From contig JAOUPA010000010.1 in the NCBI GenBank assembly GCA_029880105.1, positions 1 through 23,875 of the forward strand: a DNA stretch of 23,875 bases, read 5' to 3'. Below are positions 14,345 through 21,612 of the stretch, piece after piece. Under the pieces are notes generated by a model that saw nothing but the letters and a program-made list of their open reading frames with translations, did no database searches and had not been told where the DNA came from. Each line of letters starts with the position of its first letter. Position 1 is the first letter of the stretch. Both the position numbers and the translations under genes were made by a program. The DNA is from Gammaproteobacteria bacterium. Lineage in GTDB: Bacteria; Pseudomonadota; Gammaproteobacteria; SZUA-229.

Positions 14345-16039
14345 GTGGAACTAACCGGCGCAGAAATTATTATTGAGTGCCTCAAGGCCGAAGATGTCGA
14401 ATATGTCTTTGGTTATCCTGGTGGTGCGGTATTGCATATCTACGATGCTTTTTACAAGCAGGATGATGTGAAACATATTCTTGTCCGCCATGAGCAGGGT
14501 GCTACTCACGCTGCAGATGGTTATGCCCGTTCTACGGGCAAGCCCGGTGTTGTACTGGTGACCTCAGGACCAGGAGCGACCAACGCGGTTACCGGTATTG
14601 CGACGGCCTATATGGATTCTATCCCGATGATTGTAATTACCGGTCAGGTACCTAAGGCATTGATTGGTAATGACGCTTTTCAGGAAGTGGACTCTGTGGG
14701 TATTACGCGCCCGATTGTTAAGCATAATTTTCTGATCAAGGATGTCAAAGATATTGCCAAAGTATTCAAGCAGGCCTTCTTCGTGGCGACGACAGGCAGG
14801 CCCGGCCCAGTTGTCATTGATATTCCTAAGGATATTACTGCTAATAAGGTAGATTTTAAGTATCCAGAAGATATTAAGATGCGCTCATACAACCCGACTT
14901 TCAAAGGGCATCCGGGCCAGATTAAACGAGCTGTGGATATTATCCTAGCCGCTGAGCGACCCATGATCTATACCGGTGGCGGTGTCATTCTGGGCAATGG
15001 TTCCGAGCAGTTGCGCAAATTCACCCGAAAACTGGGCTATCCAATCACGCAAACCCTGATGGGCCTTGGTGCATTCCCTGCCAGCGATAAACAATCGCTG
15101 GGCATGCTGGGTATGCATGGCACTTACGAGGCAAATATGGGTATGCACAACTGTGATGTCCTGATTGCAATAGGCGCACGTTTTGATGATCGTGTTACTG
15201 GTAATCTAGAGAAATTCTGCCCCGACGCTACCATTATTCATGTTGATGTTGATCCAGCCTCGATCTCCAAGAATGTAAGGGTAGATGTGCCTATTGTTGG
15301 TGAGGTTGCGCAGGTATTGAACGAGTTTAACCAGGCGCTCGAGCAAACTGAGCAAACACCAAATGCAGCAGCTCTGGAGAAATGGTGGCAGCAGATTAAT
15401 GAATGGCGTTCACAGGATTGCCTTAAATACAATCGCGAAAGTGAAACGATCAAGCCACAGTTTGTGCTCGAAAAAATGTTTGAGGTTACCAAAGGCTCGG
15501 CCATCGTTACCTCTGATGTTGGTCAGCACCAGATGTTTGCTGCCCAGTATTATGGTTTTGACGAGCCACGTCGCTGGATTAATTCTGGTGGTCTTGGCAC
15601 TATGGGTTTTGGGTTGCCTGCAGCTATGGGTGCCCAGTTTGCGCATCCAGAAGATCTTGTTATGTGTGTTACCGGTGAATCCAGCATACAGATGTGTATT
15701 CAGGAACTGGCAACCTGCACCCAGTACGCATTACCACTAAAAATTATTAACCTGAATAATGGTTACATGGGTATGGTGCGTCAGTGGCAGGAGTTCTTCT
15801 ACGATAAGCGTTACTCTAATTCACACATGAATGTTCAACCTGATTTTACCAAGCTGGCTGAAAGTTATGGCCACATTGGTATTCGTGTTGAAAAACCTGC
15901 AGATGTTGTGCCCGCTCTCGAAGAATCGATTGCACAGAAAGATCGACTGGTCTTCCTCGATTTCATTACCGATCAGGAAGAAAATGTTTACCCCATGATT
16001 CCAGCGGGTGCCGGCCTCAACGAAATGATACTGGTGTAG
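14345..16039 (+). CDS. ilvB: Acetolactate synthase large (catalytic) subunit
   Basis: This 564-residue ThDP enzyme (IlvB/IlvI type) makes 2-acetolactate from pyruvate, or 2-aceto-2-hydroxybutyrate, the first common step of valine, leucine and isoleucine synthesis. Visible are the N-terminal GYPGGAVLHIYDAF, the catalytic Glu E50 in RHEQGATHAADGYAR, TSGPGATN, the middle domain, and the C-terminal ThDP/Mg region ending LNNGYMGMVRQWQ. The usual GDG of that region reads G444-E-S here, and the usual QMNIQEL reads QMCIQEL. The GTG start is forced: an ATG two bases earlier is out of frame and stops after three codons. The regulatory subunit gene follows after 6 bases. Confidence 0.97.
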   Translation: MELTGAEIIIECLKAEDVEYVFGYPGGAVLHIYDAFYKQDDVKHILVRHEQGATHAADGYARSTGKPGVVLVTSGPGATNAVTGIATAYMDSIPMIVITGQVPKALIGNDAFQEVDSVGITRPIVKHNFLIKDVKDIAKVFKQAFFVATTGRPGPVVIDIPKDITANKVDFKYPEDIKMRSYNPTFKGHPGQIKRAVDIILAAERPMIYTGGGVILGNGSEQLRKFTRKLGYPITQTLMGLGAFPASDKQSLGMLGMHGTYEANMGMHNCDVLIAIGARFDDRVTGNLEKFCPDATIIHVDVDPASISKNVRVDVPIVGEVAQVLNEFNQALEQTEQTPNAAALEKWWQQINEWRSQDCLKYNRESETIKPQFVLEKMFEVTKGSAIVTSDVGQHQMFAAQYYGFDEPRRWINSGGLGTMGFGLPAAMGAQFAHPEDLVMCVTGESSIQMCIQELATCTQYALPLKIINLNNGYMGMVRQWQEFFYDKRYSNSHMNVQPDFTKLAESYGHIGIRVEKPADVVPALEESIAQKDRLVFLDFITDQEENVYPMIPAGAGLNEMILV

Positions 16040-16045
16040 AGAGAC

Positions 16046-16534
16046 ATGCGACATATTATTTCAATACTACTGGAAAATGAATCAGGCGCCTTATCAAGAG
16101 TGGCAGGTCTATTTTCGGCACGTGCCTACAATATCGAATCGCTGACGGTTGCGCCAACGGACGACTCTACTTTGTCACGCATGACTATTGTGACTTCAGG
16201 TACTGACGACATTATCGAACAGATCAATAAACAACTGAACAAGTTGATTGACGTGGTTAAGTTGCACGACCTTACCGAAGATGCGCATATCGAACGTGAA
16301 TTAATGTTAATCAAGGTACAGGCTGTCGGTGAAGCACGCGATGAAGTAAAACGACTGGTTGAGATATTTCGCGGTCATATCATCGATGTTACTGATACTA
16401 CCTACACTATCGAGATTACCGGTAATGGTGAGAAGCTGGATGCCTTTGTTGAAGCACTGTCGACAATTACTATCCTCGAAGTGGTACGTTCAGGTCTGCT
16501 GGGTATAAGCCGTGGTGATAGAGTGCTGGGCTGA
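16046..16534 (+). CDS. ilvN: Acetolactate synthase small (regulatory) subunit
   Basis: The small subunit (also called IlvH) activates the catalytic subunit and gives valine feedback inhibition. The 162 residues start with the ACT-domain signature MRHIISILLENESGALSRVAG and GLFSARAYNIESLTVAPT, followed by a second ACT-like C-terminal domain ending in VVRSGLLGISRGDRVL. The length matches the 160-165 residue family. It is separated from ilvB by only 6 bases, so the two subunits are co-expressed. Confidence 0.97.
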   Translation: MRHIISILLENESGALSRVAGLFSARAYNIESLTVAPTDDSTLSRMTIVTSGTDDIIEQINKQLNKLIDVVKLHDLTEDAHIERELMLIKVQAVGEARDEVKRLVEIFRGHIIDVTDTTYTIEITGNGEKLDAFVEALSTITILEVVRSGLLGISRGDRVLG

Positions 16535-16594
16535 ATTGGTAATTAATCTGTAACAAATCAAAAAATTTTTAAGTAAATAAACTGGACTACAAAG

Positions 16595-17605
16595 ATGAAT
16601 ATTTATTATGACAAAGACTGTGATCTTTCCATTATTCAGGGAAAGAAGGTAAGCATTATTGGTTATGGTTCACAGGGCCACGCCCACGCTAACAATCTAA
16701 AAGACTCAGGTGTAGATGTAACTGTAGGTTTGCGTACTAATTCTTCTTCTGTCGCCAAGGCAGAGGGTGCGGGTCTTAAAGTTGCTTCTGTAGAAGATGC
16801 GGTTAAAAGCGCTGACGTTGTCATGATGCTGACACCAGATGAATTCCAGTCGCAATTGTACAAGGCTGAAATCGAGCCTAATTTGAAAGAAGGAGGTGTA
16901 CTGGCTTTTGCTCATGGCTTCGCTATCATCTACAACCAAATCATTCCACGTAAAGATCTGGACGTTATCATGATTGCGCCTAAAGCGCCGGGCCATACTG
17001 TTCGTAGCGAATTTGTAAAAGGTGGTGGTATCCCTGATCTGATTGCCGTTGAACAAGATGCTTCTGGTAAAGCAAAAGATATTGCACTTTCTTACGCTTG
17101 TGGTGTTGGCGGTGGTCGTACCGGTATCATCGAGACTACTTTTCGTGATGAGTGCGAAACCGACCTATTTGGTGAGCAAGCGGTTCTGTGTGGTGGCGCA
17201 GTTGAGCTGGTTAAAGCCGGTTTCGAAACGCTGGTTGAAGCCGGTTATGCGCCGGAGATGGCTTACTTCGAATGTCTGCACGAGCTGAAACTGATCGTGG
17301 ATCTGATGTATGAAGGCGGTATCGCCAACATGAACTACTCCATCTCTAACAATGCGGAGTATGGTGAGTATGTAACTGGCCCACGTGTTATCAATGATGA
17401 GTCTCGTGCGGCGATGCGTGAAGCCCTGAAAAATATCCAGGAAGGTAAATACGCCAAGCAGTTCATCCTGGAAGGACAGGCGGGCTACCCTGAAATGACA
17501 GCCATGCGCCGTCTTAATGCAGAGCATCCAATCGAGCAAACTGGTGCTAAATTGCGCGCCATGATGCCGTGGATTCAAAAGATCGTTGATAAATCCAAAA
17601 ACTAG
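16595..17605 (+). CDS. ilvC: Ketol-acid reductoisomerase (class I)
   Basis: IlvC isomerises and reduces acetolactate (or acetohydroxybutyrate) to the dihydroxy acid, using NADPH and two Mg ions. At 336 residues it is the short class I form, not the about 490-residue E. coli form. The Rossmann motif GYGSQGHAHANNL (from residue 23) and the active-site set H107, K130, D190, E194, E226, E230 and S251 are all in place. The phosphate-binding loop reads R47-TNSSS-V53, where most class I enzymes have a Gly-Ser and a Trp; the serines still suggest NADPH. It is the third ilv gene, followed by a double hairpin. Confidence 0.97.
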   Translation: MNIYYDKDCDLSIIQGKKVSIIGYGSQGHAHANNLKDSGVDVTVGLRTNSSSVAKAEGAGLKVASVEDAVKSADVVMMLTPDEFQSQLYKAEIEPNLKEGGVLAFAHGFAIIYNQIIPRKDLDVIMIAPKAPGHTVRSEFVKGGGIPDLIAVEQDASGKAKDIALSYACGVGGGRTGIIETTFRDECETDLFGEQAVLCGGAVELVKAGFETLVEAGYAPEMAYFECLHELKLIVDLMYEGGIANMNYSISNNAEYGEYVTGPRVINDESRAAMREALKNIQEGKYAKQFILEGQAGYPEMTAMRRLNAEHPIEQTGAKLRAMMPWIQKIVDKSKN

Positions 17606-17610
17606 GAAAA

Positions 17611-17674
17611 GAGTTAATGAGCTTGCTCATTAGCTCTCTTGTGTAATAAAAAGGGCTAGCAATAGCCCTTTTTT
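17611..17674 (+). terminator. Tandem hairpins ending the ilvBNC transcript
   Basis: The first hairpin is 17611-17621 paired with 17626-17636 (11 pairs, one of them G-U, CTTG loop) directly after the ilvC stop. The second pairs AAGGGCTA (17651-17658) with TAGCCCTT (17663-17670) around a GCAA tetraloop of the GNRA type, followed by a T run; this one is the intrinsic terminator. The first lacks a T tail and may instead protect or process the 3' end. Confidence 0.9.
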
Positions 17675-17711
17675 GTTGGTGTTAAACGTATAGTTAGACT
17701 AATCTTGCAGT

Positions 17712-18494
17712 ATGGAAAATCAGAACGAACAACAAGTAGATGAAACAGGGGTAAAACCAAGGCGACGTGGGATTTATCTGTTGCCTAATCTTCTAACCAC
17801 CGGTGCGCTATTTGCTGGCTTTTATGCCATTGTCGCTGCGATGAATGGCAAGTTTGAACCCGCCTCGGTTGCTGTTTTTATTGCCATGATTCTGGATGGT
17901 CTGGACGGCCGCGTTGCTCGTATGACCAATACACAAAGTGCATTTGGTGCCGAGTACGATAGCCTGTCAGATATGATCTCTTTTGGACTCGCACCAGCAC
18001 TGGTTATGTATATCTGGTCTTTGTCATCACTGGTTGAGTATGGCTGGCAGTGGGGCAAGCTTGGCTGGTTGGGTGCATTTATCTATGTTGCAGCGGCAGC
18101 GCTGAGGCTGGCAAGATTCAATACCAAGGTAGGTAGTTCCGATAAAAGATATTTTCAGGGTCTACCTAGTCCAGCGGCCGCGGCGGTGGTTATCGGCATG
18201 GTATGGGTCTTTTTTGATCAAAAGGTGAATGGCCAGCAACTGGCGCCTGTAGCACTGGTGCTGACGATAGCCACGGGGCTGTTAATGGTCAGCAATATTT
18301 CCTACTACAGTTTCAAGGATGTCGATCTCAAGAACAAAGTGCCTTTTATGGCCATTTTTGCCATTGTCCTGATTTTTGTACTGGCTTCTATTGATCCACC
18401 CAAGGTGCTGTTTGGCTGTTTCCTAATTTATGCACTGTCCGGTCCAACAGTGAGTGTCGTGCGCCGGCTTCGTAAGAGAAATCAGCAGCTTTAA
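17712..18494 (+). CDS. pssA: CDP-diacylglycerol-serine O-phosphatidyltransferase
   Basis: PssA makes phosphatidylserine from CDP-diacylglycerol and serine, the precursor of phosphatidylethanolamine, in the inner membrane. The 260 residues contain the CDP-alcohol phosphatidyltransferase motif DG-x2-AR-x8-G-x3-D-x3-D (D65, G66, A69, R70, G79, D83, D87) and about seven to eight hydrophobic segments, following a short polar, basic N-terminus (KPRRRGIYLLPNLLTTG). This is the integral-membrane (type II) form rather than the phospholipase-D-like E. coli form. Its place between ilvC and leuA is a recurrent neighbourhood in beta- and gammaproteobacteria. The ilvC terminator suggests its own promoter in the 106-base gap. 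Confidence 0.95.
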   Translation: MENQNEQQVDETGVKPRRRGIYLLPNLLTTGALFAGFYAIVAAMNGKFEPASVAVFIAMILDGLDGRVARMTNTQSAFGAEYDSLSDMISFGLAPALVMYIWSLSSLVEYGWQWGKLGWLGAFIYVAAAALRLARFNTKVGSSDKRYFQGLPSPAAAAVVIGMVWVFFDQKVNGQQLAPVALVLTIATGLLMVSNISYYSFKDVDLKNKVPFMAIFAIVLIFVLASIDPPKVLFGCFLIYALSGPTVSVVRRLRKRNQQL

Positions 18495-18514
18495 TGTTTT
18501 TTGGCTTTCGGGGC

Positions 18515-18543
18515 TTGTGTAATACCCGATCAGTCGCTATATT
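18515..18543 (+). promoter_or_regulatory. Candidate leuA leader promoter
   Basis: TATATT (18538-18543) is 17 bases after TTGTGT (18515-18520). Transcription would begin near 18550, at or just before the leader-peptide ATG at 18552. No ribosome binding site is seen before that ATG. If this promoter is real, the leader peptide is translated from a leaderless RNA. Confidence 0.5.
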
Positions 18544-18551
18544 AAAACTAC

Positions 18552-18662
18552 ATGATAAACACAGAGCAAAAATTTATTTCCCAAGCCAATAGCGAGCTTT
18601 CTGCAAGTTCGTTGTGCTCTGTTGTGCATGGCCTGCCACTGTCACTACTCCTGCTGCCGTAA
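18552..18662 (+). CDS. Leucine-rich leader peptide of the leuA attenuator
   Basis: This 36-codon frame lies just upstream of leuA and ends in LPLSLLLLP followed by TAA: codons 28, 30 and 32-35 are leucine (CTG, CTG, CTA, CTC, CTG, CTG), so six of eight consecutive codons are Leu. This is the classic design of an amino-acid attenuator, in which a ribosome stalled for lack of charged tRNA-Leu lets transcription continue into the biosynthetic gene. The start codon is ATG 18552 without a Shine-Dalgarno sequence; in-frame TTG (18612) or GTG (18624) are possible shorter starts. I do not know this peptide from a described leader; the call rests on position, codon content and the hairpin that follows. 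Confidence 0.75.
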   Translation: MINTEQKFISQANSELSASSLCSVVHGLPLSLLLLP

Positions 18663-18722
18663 GGCAGAATAAGAAAGTCTGGCGAGACGAAACGCGCAAC
18701 ATTTCTTTTTTATTAATTTTTT
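18654..18722 (+). promoter_or_regulatory. leuA attenuator: pause hairpin and terminator
   Basis: CTGCC (18654-18658) and GGCAG (18663-18667) form a hairpin whose GTAA loop contains the leader stop codon. A second, longer hairpin runs from AAGAAAGT-C-TGGCG (18671-18684) to CGC-G-CA-AC-A-TTTCTT (18693-18707) with small bulges and a loop of eight, followed by a T-rich tail to 18722. CTTTCT (18598-18603 region) could pair with AGAAAG of the terminator stem as an antiterminator. The pairing was done by eye and no energies were calculated. A further inverted repeat TTGGCT/AGCCAA (18721-18726, 18750-18755) lies just before the leuA ribosome binding site. Confidence 0.6.
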
Positions 18723-18776
18723 GGCTTATATGCTTTTTGGTATATCATCAGCCAAAGCATTTTGCTGGAGTAGAAC

Positions 18777-20333
18777 ATGAGCAAAAACAATCAGGAAAAG
18801 TTAATTATATTTGACACCACGCTCCGTGATGGCGAGCAAAGTCCTGGCGCGTCCATGACTAAAGATGAGAAATTGCGAATCGCCAGGGCGCTGGAAAAAA
18901 TGCGTGTCGATGTCATCGAAGCCGGGTTTCCCATCGCCAGTCAGGGTGATTTTGAATCGGTGCATGCGGTAGCCAGTGCTATTAAGGACAGCACCGTTTG
19001 TGGCCTTGCACGGGCACTGGAAAAAGACATCGCGCGTGCTGGTGAGGCTTTGAAACCTGCCGCATCTTCACGCATCCATACCTTTATCGCGACTTCGCCG
19101 ATTCATATGGAAATGAAATTGCGCATGCAACCCGATCAGGTGGTTGAGCAGGCGGTGAGGTCGGTCAAACAGGCACGCAATTTTACCGATAACGTCGAGT
19201 TTTCTCCTGAGGATGCAGGCCGCTCTGACCTGGATTTTCTCTGTCGTATCATCGAGGCAGTGATTGATGCCGGTGCCACGACGATTAATATCCCGGATAC
19301 CGTGGGTTACAACATTCCCCACCAGTTTGGCGAGTTGATTAGAAACTTGCTGGAGCGTATTCCCAATTCAGATAAGGCGATTTTCTCCGTACACTGCCAT
19401 AACGACCTGGGCCTGGCCGTGGGTAATTCACTGGCAGCAGTACTCAACGGTGCGCGACAGGTCGAATGCACGATCAATGGCCTGGGTGAGCGTGCGGGCA
19501 ATGCCTCACTTGAAGAGATTGTCATGGCTGTGCGCACCCGTCAGGATATTTTCCCCTGCGATACCACGCTGGATACCACGCAGATCATGCCATGCTCGCG
19601 CATGGTATCGAGTATTACTGGTTTTCCGGTACAGCCGAACAAGGCGATTGTTGGTGCCAATGCGTTTGCACATGAGTCGGGTATTCATCAGGACGGTGTT
19701 TTGAAGAATCGTGAGACTTACGAAATTATGCGCGCTCAGGATGTCGGCTGGACGGCCAATCGCATGGTACTGGGTAAACATTCTGGCCGTAACGCCTTTA
19801 AAACACGTATGAAGGAATTGAATATTGAGTTTGAATCCGAACAGGAATTAAACGATACCTTCTCGCGCTTCAAGGATCTCGCTGATAAGAAACATGAGAT
19901 TTTTGATGAAGACCTGCAGGCGCTGGTGGCCGAGGCTAACTGGTTGGCTGAAAACGAGCGCTTTAAATTAGTGAGCTTGAAGGTTTGTTCAGAGACGGGT
20001 GAGACCCCGAATGCATCACTGGTGTTGAGTGTCGGTGATAAAGAAGTCGATGCCAGATCCGATGGTAGTGGTCCAGTCGATGCCGTGTTTCGCGCAATCG
20101 AAACCGTGGTTAATAGCGAAACTGAACTGCAACTCTATTCGGTGAATGCAATTACTAGCGGTACCGATGCACAGGGTGAAGTCACAGTGCGTCTGGAAAA
20201 AGCGGGGCGTATCGTTAGTGGGCAGGGTGCAGACACCGATATCGTCATTGCTTCGGCCAAGGCCTACATCAATGCGCTGAACAAGCTGGTATTGAGCGCT
20301 GACAGGGAGCATCCCCAGCTGGGTGATGTTTAG
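18777..20333 (+). CDS. leuA: 2-isopropylmalate synthase
   Basis: LeuA condenses acetyl-CoA with 2-ketoisovalerate, the committed step of leucine synthesis. The 518 residues show the catalytic barrel start FDTTLRDGEQSPGASM (R17, D18, E20), the metal site H206-C-H208-NDLG, the GLGERAGN segment (235-242), and a C-terminal LeuA dimer/regulatory domain (about 390-510) that mediates leucine feedback inhibition. GGAG six bases before the ATG gives a good start. Upstream lies a leucine attenuator, which fits end-product control at transcription as well as at the enzyme. The next gene starts only 6 bases after the stop. Confidence 0.97.
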   Translation: MSKNNQEKLIIFDTTLRDGEQSPGASMTKDEKLRIARALEKMRVDVIEAGFPIASQGDFESVHAVASAIKDSTVCGLARALEKDIARAGEALKPAASSRIHTFIATSPIHMEMKLRMQPDQVVEQAVRSVKQARNFTDNVEFSPEDAGRSDLDFLCRIIEAVIDAGATTINIPDTVGYNIPHQFGELIRNLLERIPNSDKAIFSVHCHNDLGLAVGNSLAAVLNGARQVECTINGLGERAGNASLEEIVMAVRTRQDIFPCDTTLDTTQIMPCSRMVSSITGFPVQPNKAIVGANAFAHESGIHQDGVLKNRETYEIMRAQDVGWTANRMVLGKHSGRNAFKTRMKELNIEFESEQELNDTFSRFKDLADKKHEIFDEDLQALVAEANWLAENERFKLVSLKVCSETGETPNASLVLSVGDKEVDARSDGSGPVDAVFRAIETVVNSETELQLYSVNAITSGTDAQGEVTVRLEKAGRIVSGQGADTDIVIASAKAYINALNKLVLSADREHPQLGDV

Positions 20334-20339
20334 TTGGTT

Positions 20340-21092
20340 ATGCATCGGGACAAGGCAGATGGTTGCGAATTGCCCGAGGAGCTGAGGCGATATTACCTTG
20401 ATGCTATGGGTATTCAGGTCTGGGAAGAGCTGGATATCCAGGACTTCCTGTCAGTTGCAGCAGTAACAGAAGATAGAGCTTCAGTTGAGCCTTCATCATC
20501 GGTCAATAAATCACAGACCTCGATCATCAATGTCGAAGTATCTAATTGTGACTGGGAAGAACTACGTGCTGCAGTTGAGCAATGTCGACTTTGCGAGCTG
20601 TGCAATACTCGCAAACAGACCGTTTTTGGAACAGGTAACCAGAGCGCAGATTTACTGGTTATCGGTGAAGCGCCAGGTCAGGATGAAGATGCGCAGGGCG
20701 AGCCTTTTGTTGGAGAAGCAGGTCAGTTACTTACGGCAATGCTGAAGGCGATCAAACTTGAGCGTGAACAGGTTTATATCACAAATGTGCTCAAATGCCA
20801 GCCACCGAATAATCGTGATCCACTGGTTGATGAAATAAAAAACTGCCATTCCTATCTGTATCGACAGATCGCATTGCTGCAACCTAAAGCCATTTATGTA
20901 GTTGGTCGTATTGCTGCACAGGCCTTGCTCAATTCAAAAGAGAGTATCAGTAAATTGCGTCTTCATCAGCATAATTTTGAAGGCATTCCAGTTATCGCCA
21001 GCTATCACCCTGCCTATTTACTGCGTAAGCCAAGTGAGAAAAAGGCCGCCTGGCATGATTTGCAACAATTGCAAAAATTACTCGAAGCATGA
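20340..21092 (+). CDS. Family 4-type uracil-DNA glycosylase (iron-sulfur)
   Basis: This enzyme class removes uracil from DNA, starting base excision repair. The 250-residue product carries the family 4 motif G109-E-A-P-G-Q-D-E-D followed by GEPFVGEAGQLL, and the C-terminal motif HPAYLLR (223-229). The four cysteines expected to hold a [4Fe-4S] cluster are present: C82 and C85 or C88 (QCRLCELCNTR), C153 (LKCQPPNNRD) and C169. An N-terminal extension of about 75 residues with RRYYLDAMGIQVW is typical of gammaproteobacterial members. ATG 20340 is used; a TTG two codons earlier is possible. The stop overlaps the next frame (ATGA). Confidence 0.92.
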   Translation: MHRDKADGCELPEELRRYYLDAMGIQVWEELDIQDFLSVAAVTEDRASVEPSSSVNKSQTSIINVEVSNCDWEELRAAVEQCRLCELCNTRKQTVFGTGNQSADLLVIGEAPGQDEDAQGEPFVGEAGQLLTAMLKAIKLEREQVYITNVLKCQPPNNRDPLVDEIKNCHSYLYRQIALLQPKAIYVVGRIAAQALLNSKESISKLRLHQHNFEGIPVIASYHPAYLLRKPSEKKAAWHDLQQLQKLLEA

Positions 21093-21133
21093 GTGCAGGA
21101 TCTGAAAATCAATTACTGGATGAGGTGGTAGAG

Positions 21134-21583
21134 ATGAACTGCTCGCTCAGTTTTAGAACCATGCACCGTGATGACCTAAAACAGATCGTGGAAATTGAAG
21201 AGCAGGCTTACTCGCATCCCTGGACCATCGGTATCTTCCGTGACTGCCTACGTGTGCACCGCTGCTGGGTGGCAGAGGAAAATGCGGCCATTGTCGGTTA
21301 CGGTGTCTTGATGCTGGCACCAGGTGAATCACACGTACTTAATCTTTGTGTTAAGCCCGATCAACAGCGCAAGGGATTTGGTCGTCAGCTATTACGTATG
21401 CTGATGCAGCAGTCGGAGAAATCCGATGTTGATATGATTTTGCTGGAAGTACGTCGATCTAATCAATCGGCTATCGATCTTTACCAGTCAGAAGGTTTTC
21501 ACGAACTGGGTGTGAGAAAGGGTTATTATCCCGCACATAATGGCCGTGAGGACGCGATTATTTTTGCTCGTTATCTGGGGTGA
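21134..21583 (+). CDS. rimI: RimI, ribosomal protein S18 alanine N-acetyltransferase
   Basis: RimI acetylates the N-terminal Ala of ribosomal protein S18. From ATG 21134 the product is 149 residues, near the 148 of E. coli RimI. It has the GNAT acetyl-CoA loop QQRKGFGRQLL (from Q77), the catalytic pair E105 (LLEVRRSN) and Y117 (DLYQSEGF), and the RimI-type ending RKGYYPAHNGREDAIIFA. GAGGTGG lies six to eight bases before this ATG. An in-frame ATG at 21089 that overlaps the glycosylase stop would add 15 residues and couple translation; I prefer 21134 on ribosome binding site and length. Confidence 0.9.
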   Translation: MNCSLSFRTMHRDDLKQIVEIEEQAYSHPWTIGIFRDCLRVHRCWVAEENAAIVGYGVLMLAPGESHVLNLCVKPDQQRKGFGRQLLRMLMQQSEKSDVDMILLEVRRSNQSAIDLYQSEGFHELGVRKGYYPAHNGREDAIIFARYLG

Positions 21584-21612
21584 GGTGTTATCAGAAAAAA
21601 GAAGGACTGATT

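Noticed and set aside
14343..14354. ATG overlapping the ilvB GTG start
   Set aside because: It reads ATG TGG AAC TAA, a three-codon frame. The GTG frame matches the conserved acetolactate synthase N-terminus.
17165..17578. 137-codon open frame on the - strand
   Set aside because: It is the complement of the catalytic half of ilvC; composition and position indicate a chance frame.
18628..18672. Alternative small frame MACHCHYSCCRKAE in the leuA leader
   Set aside because: A Cys/His-rich peptide in another frame of the leader would not sense leucine. The overlapping frame with six Leu codons explains the position before leuA better.
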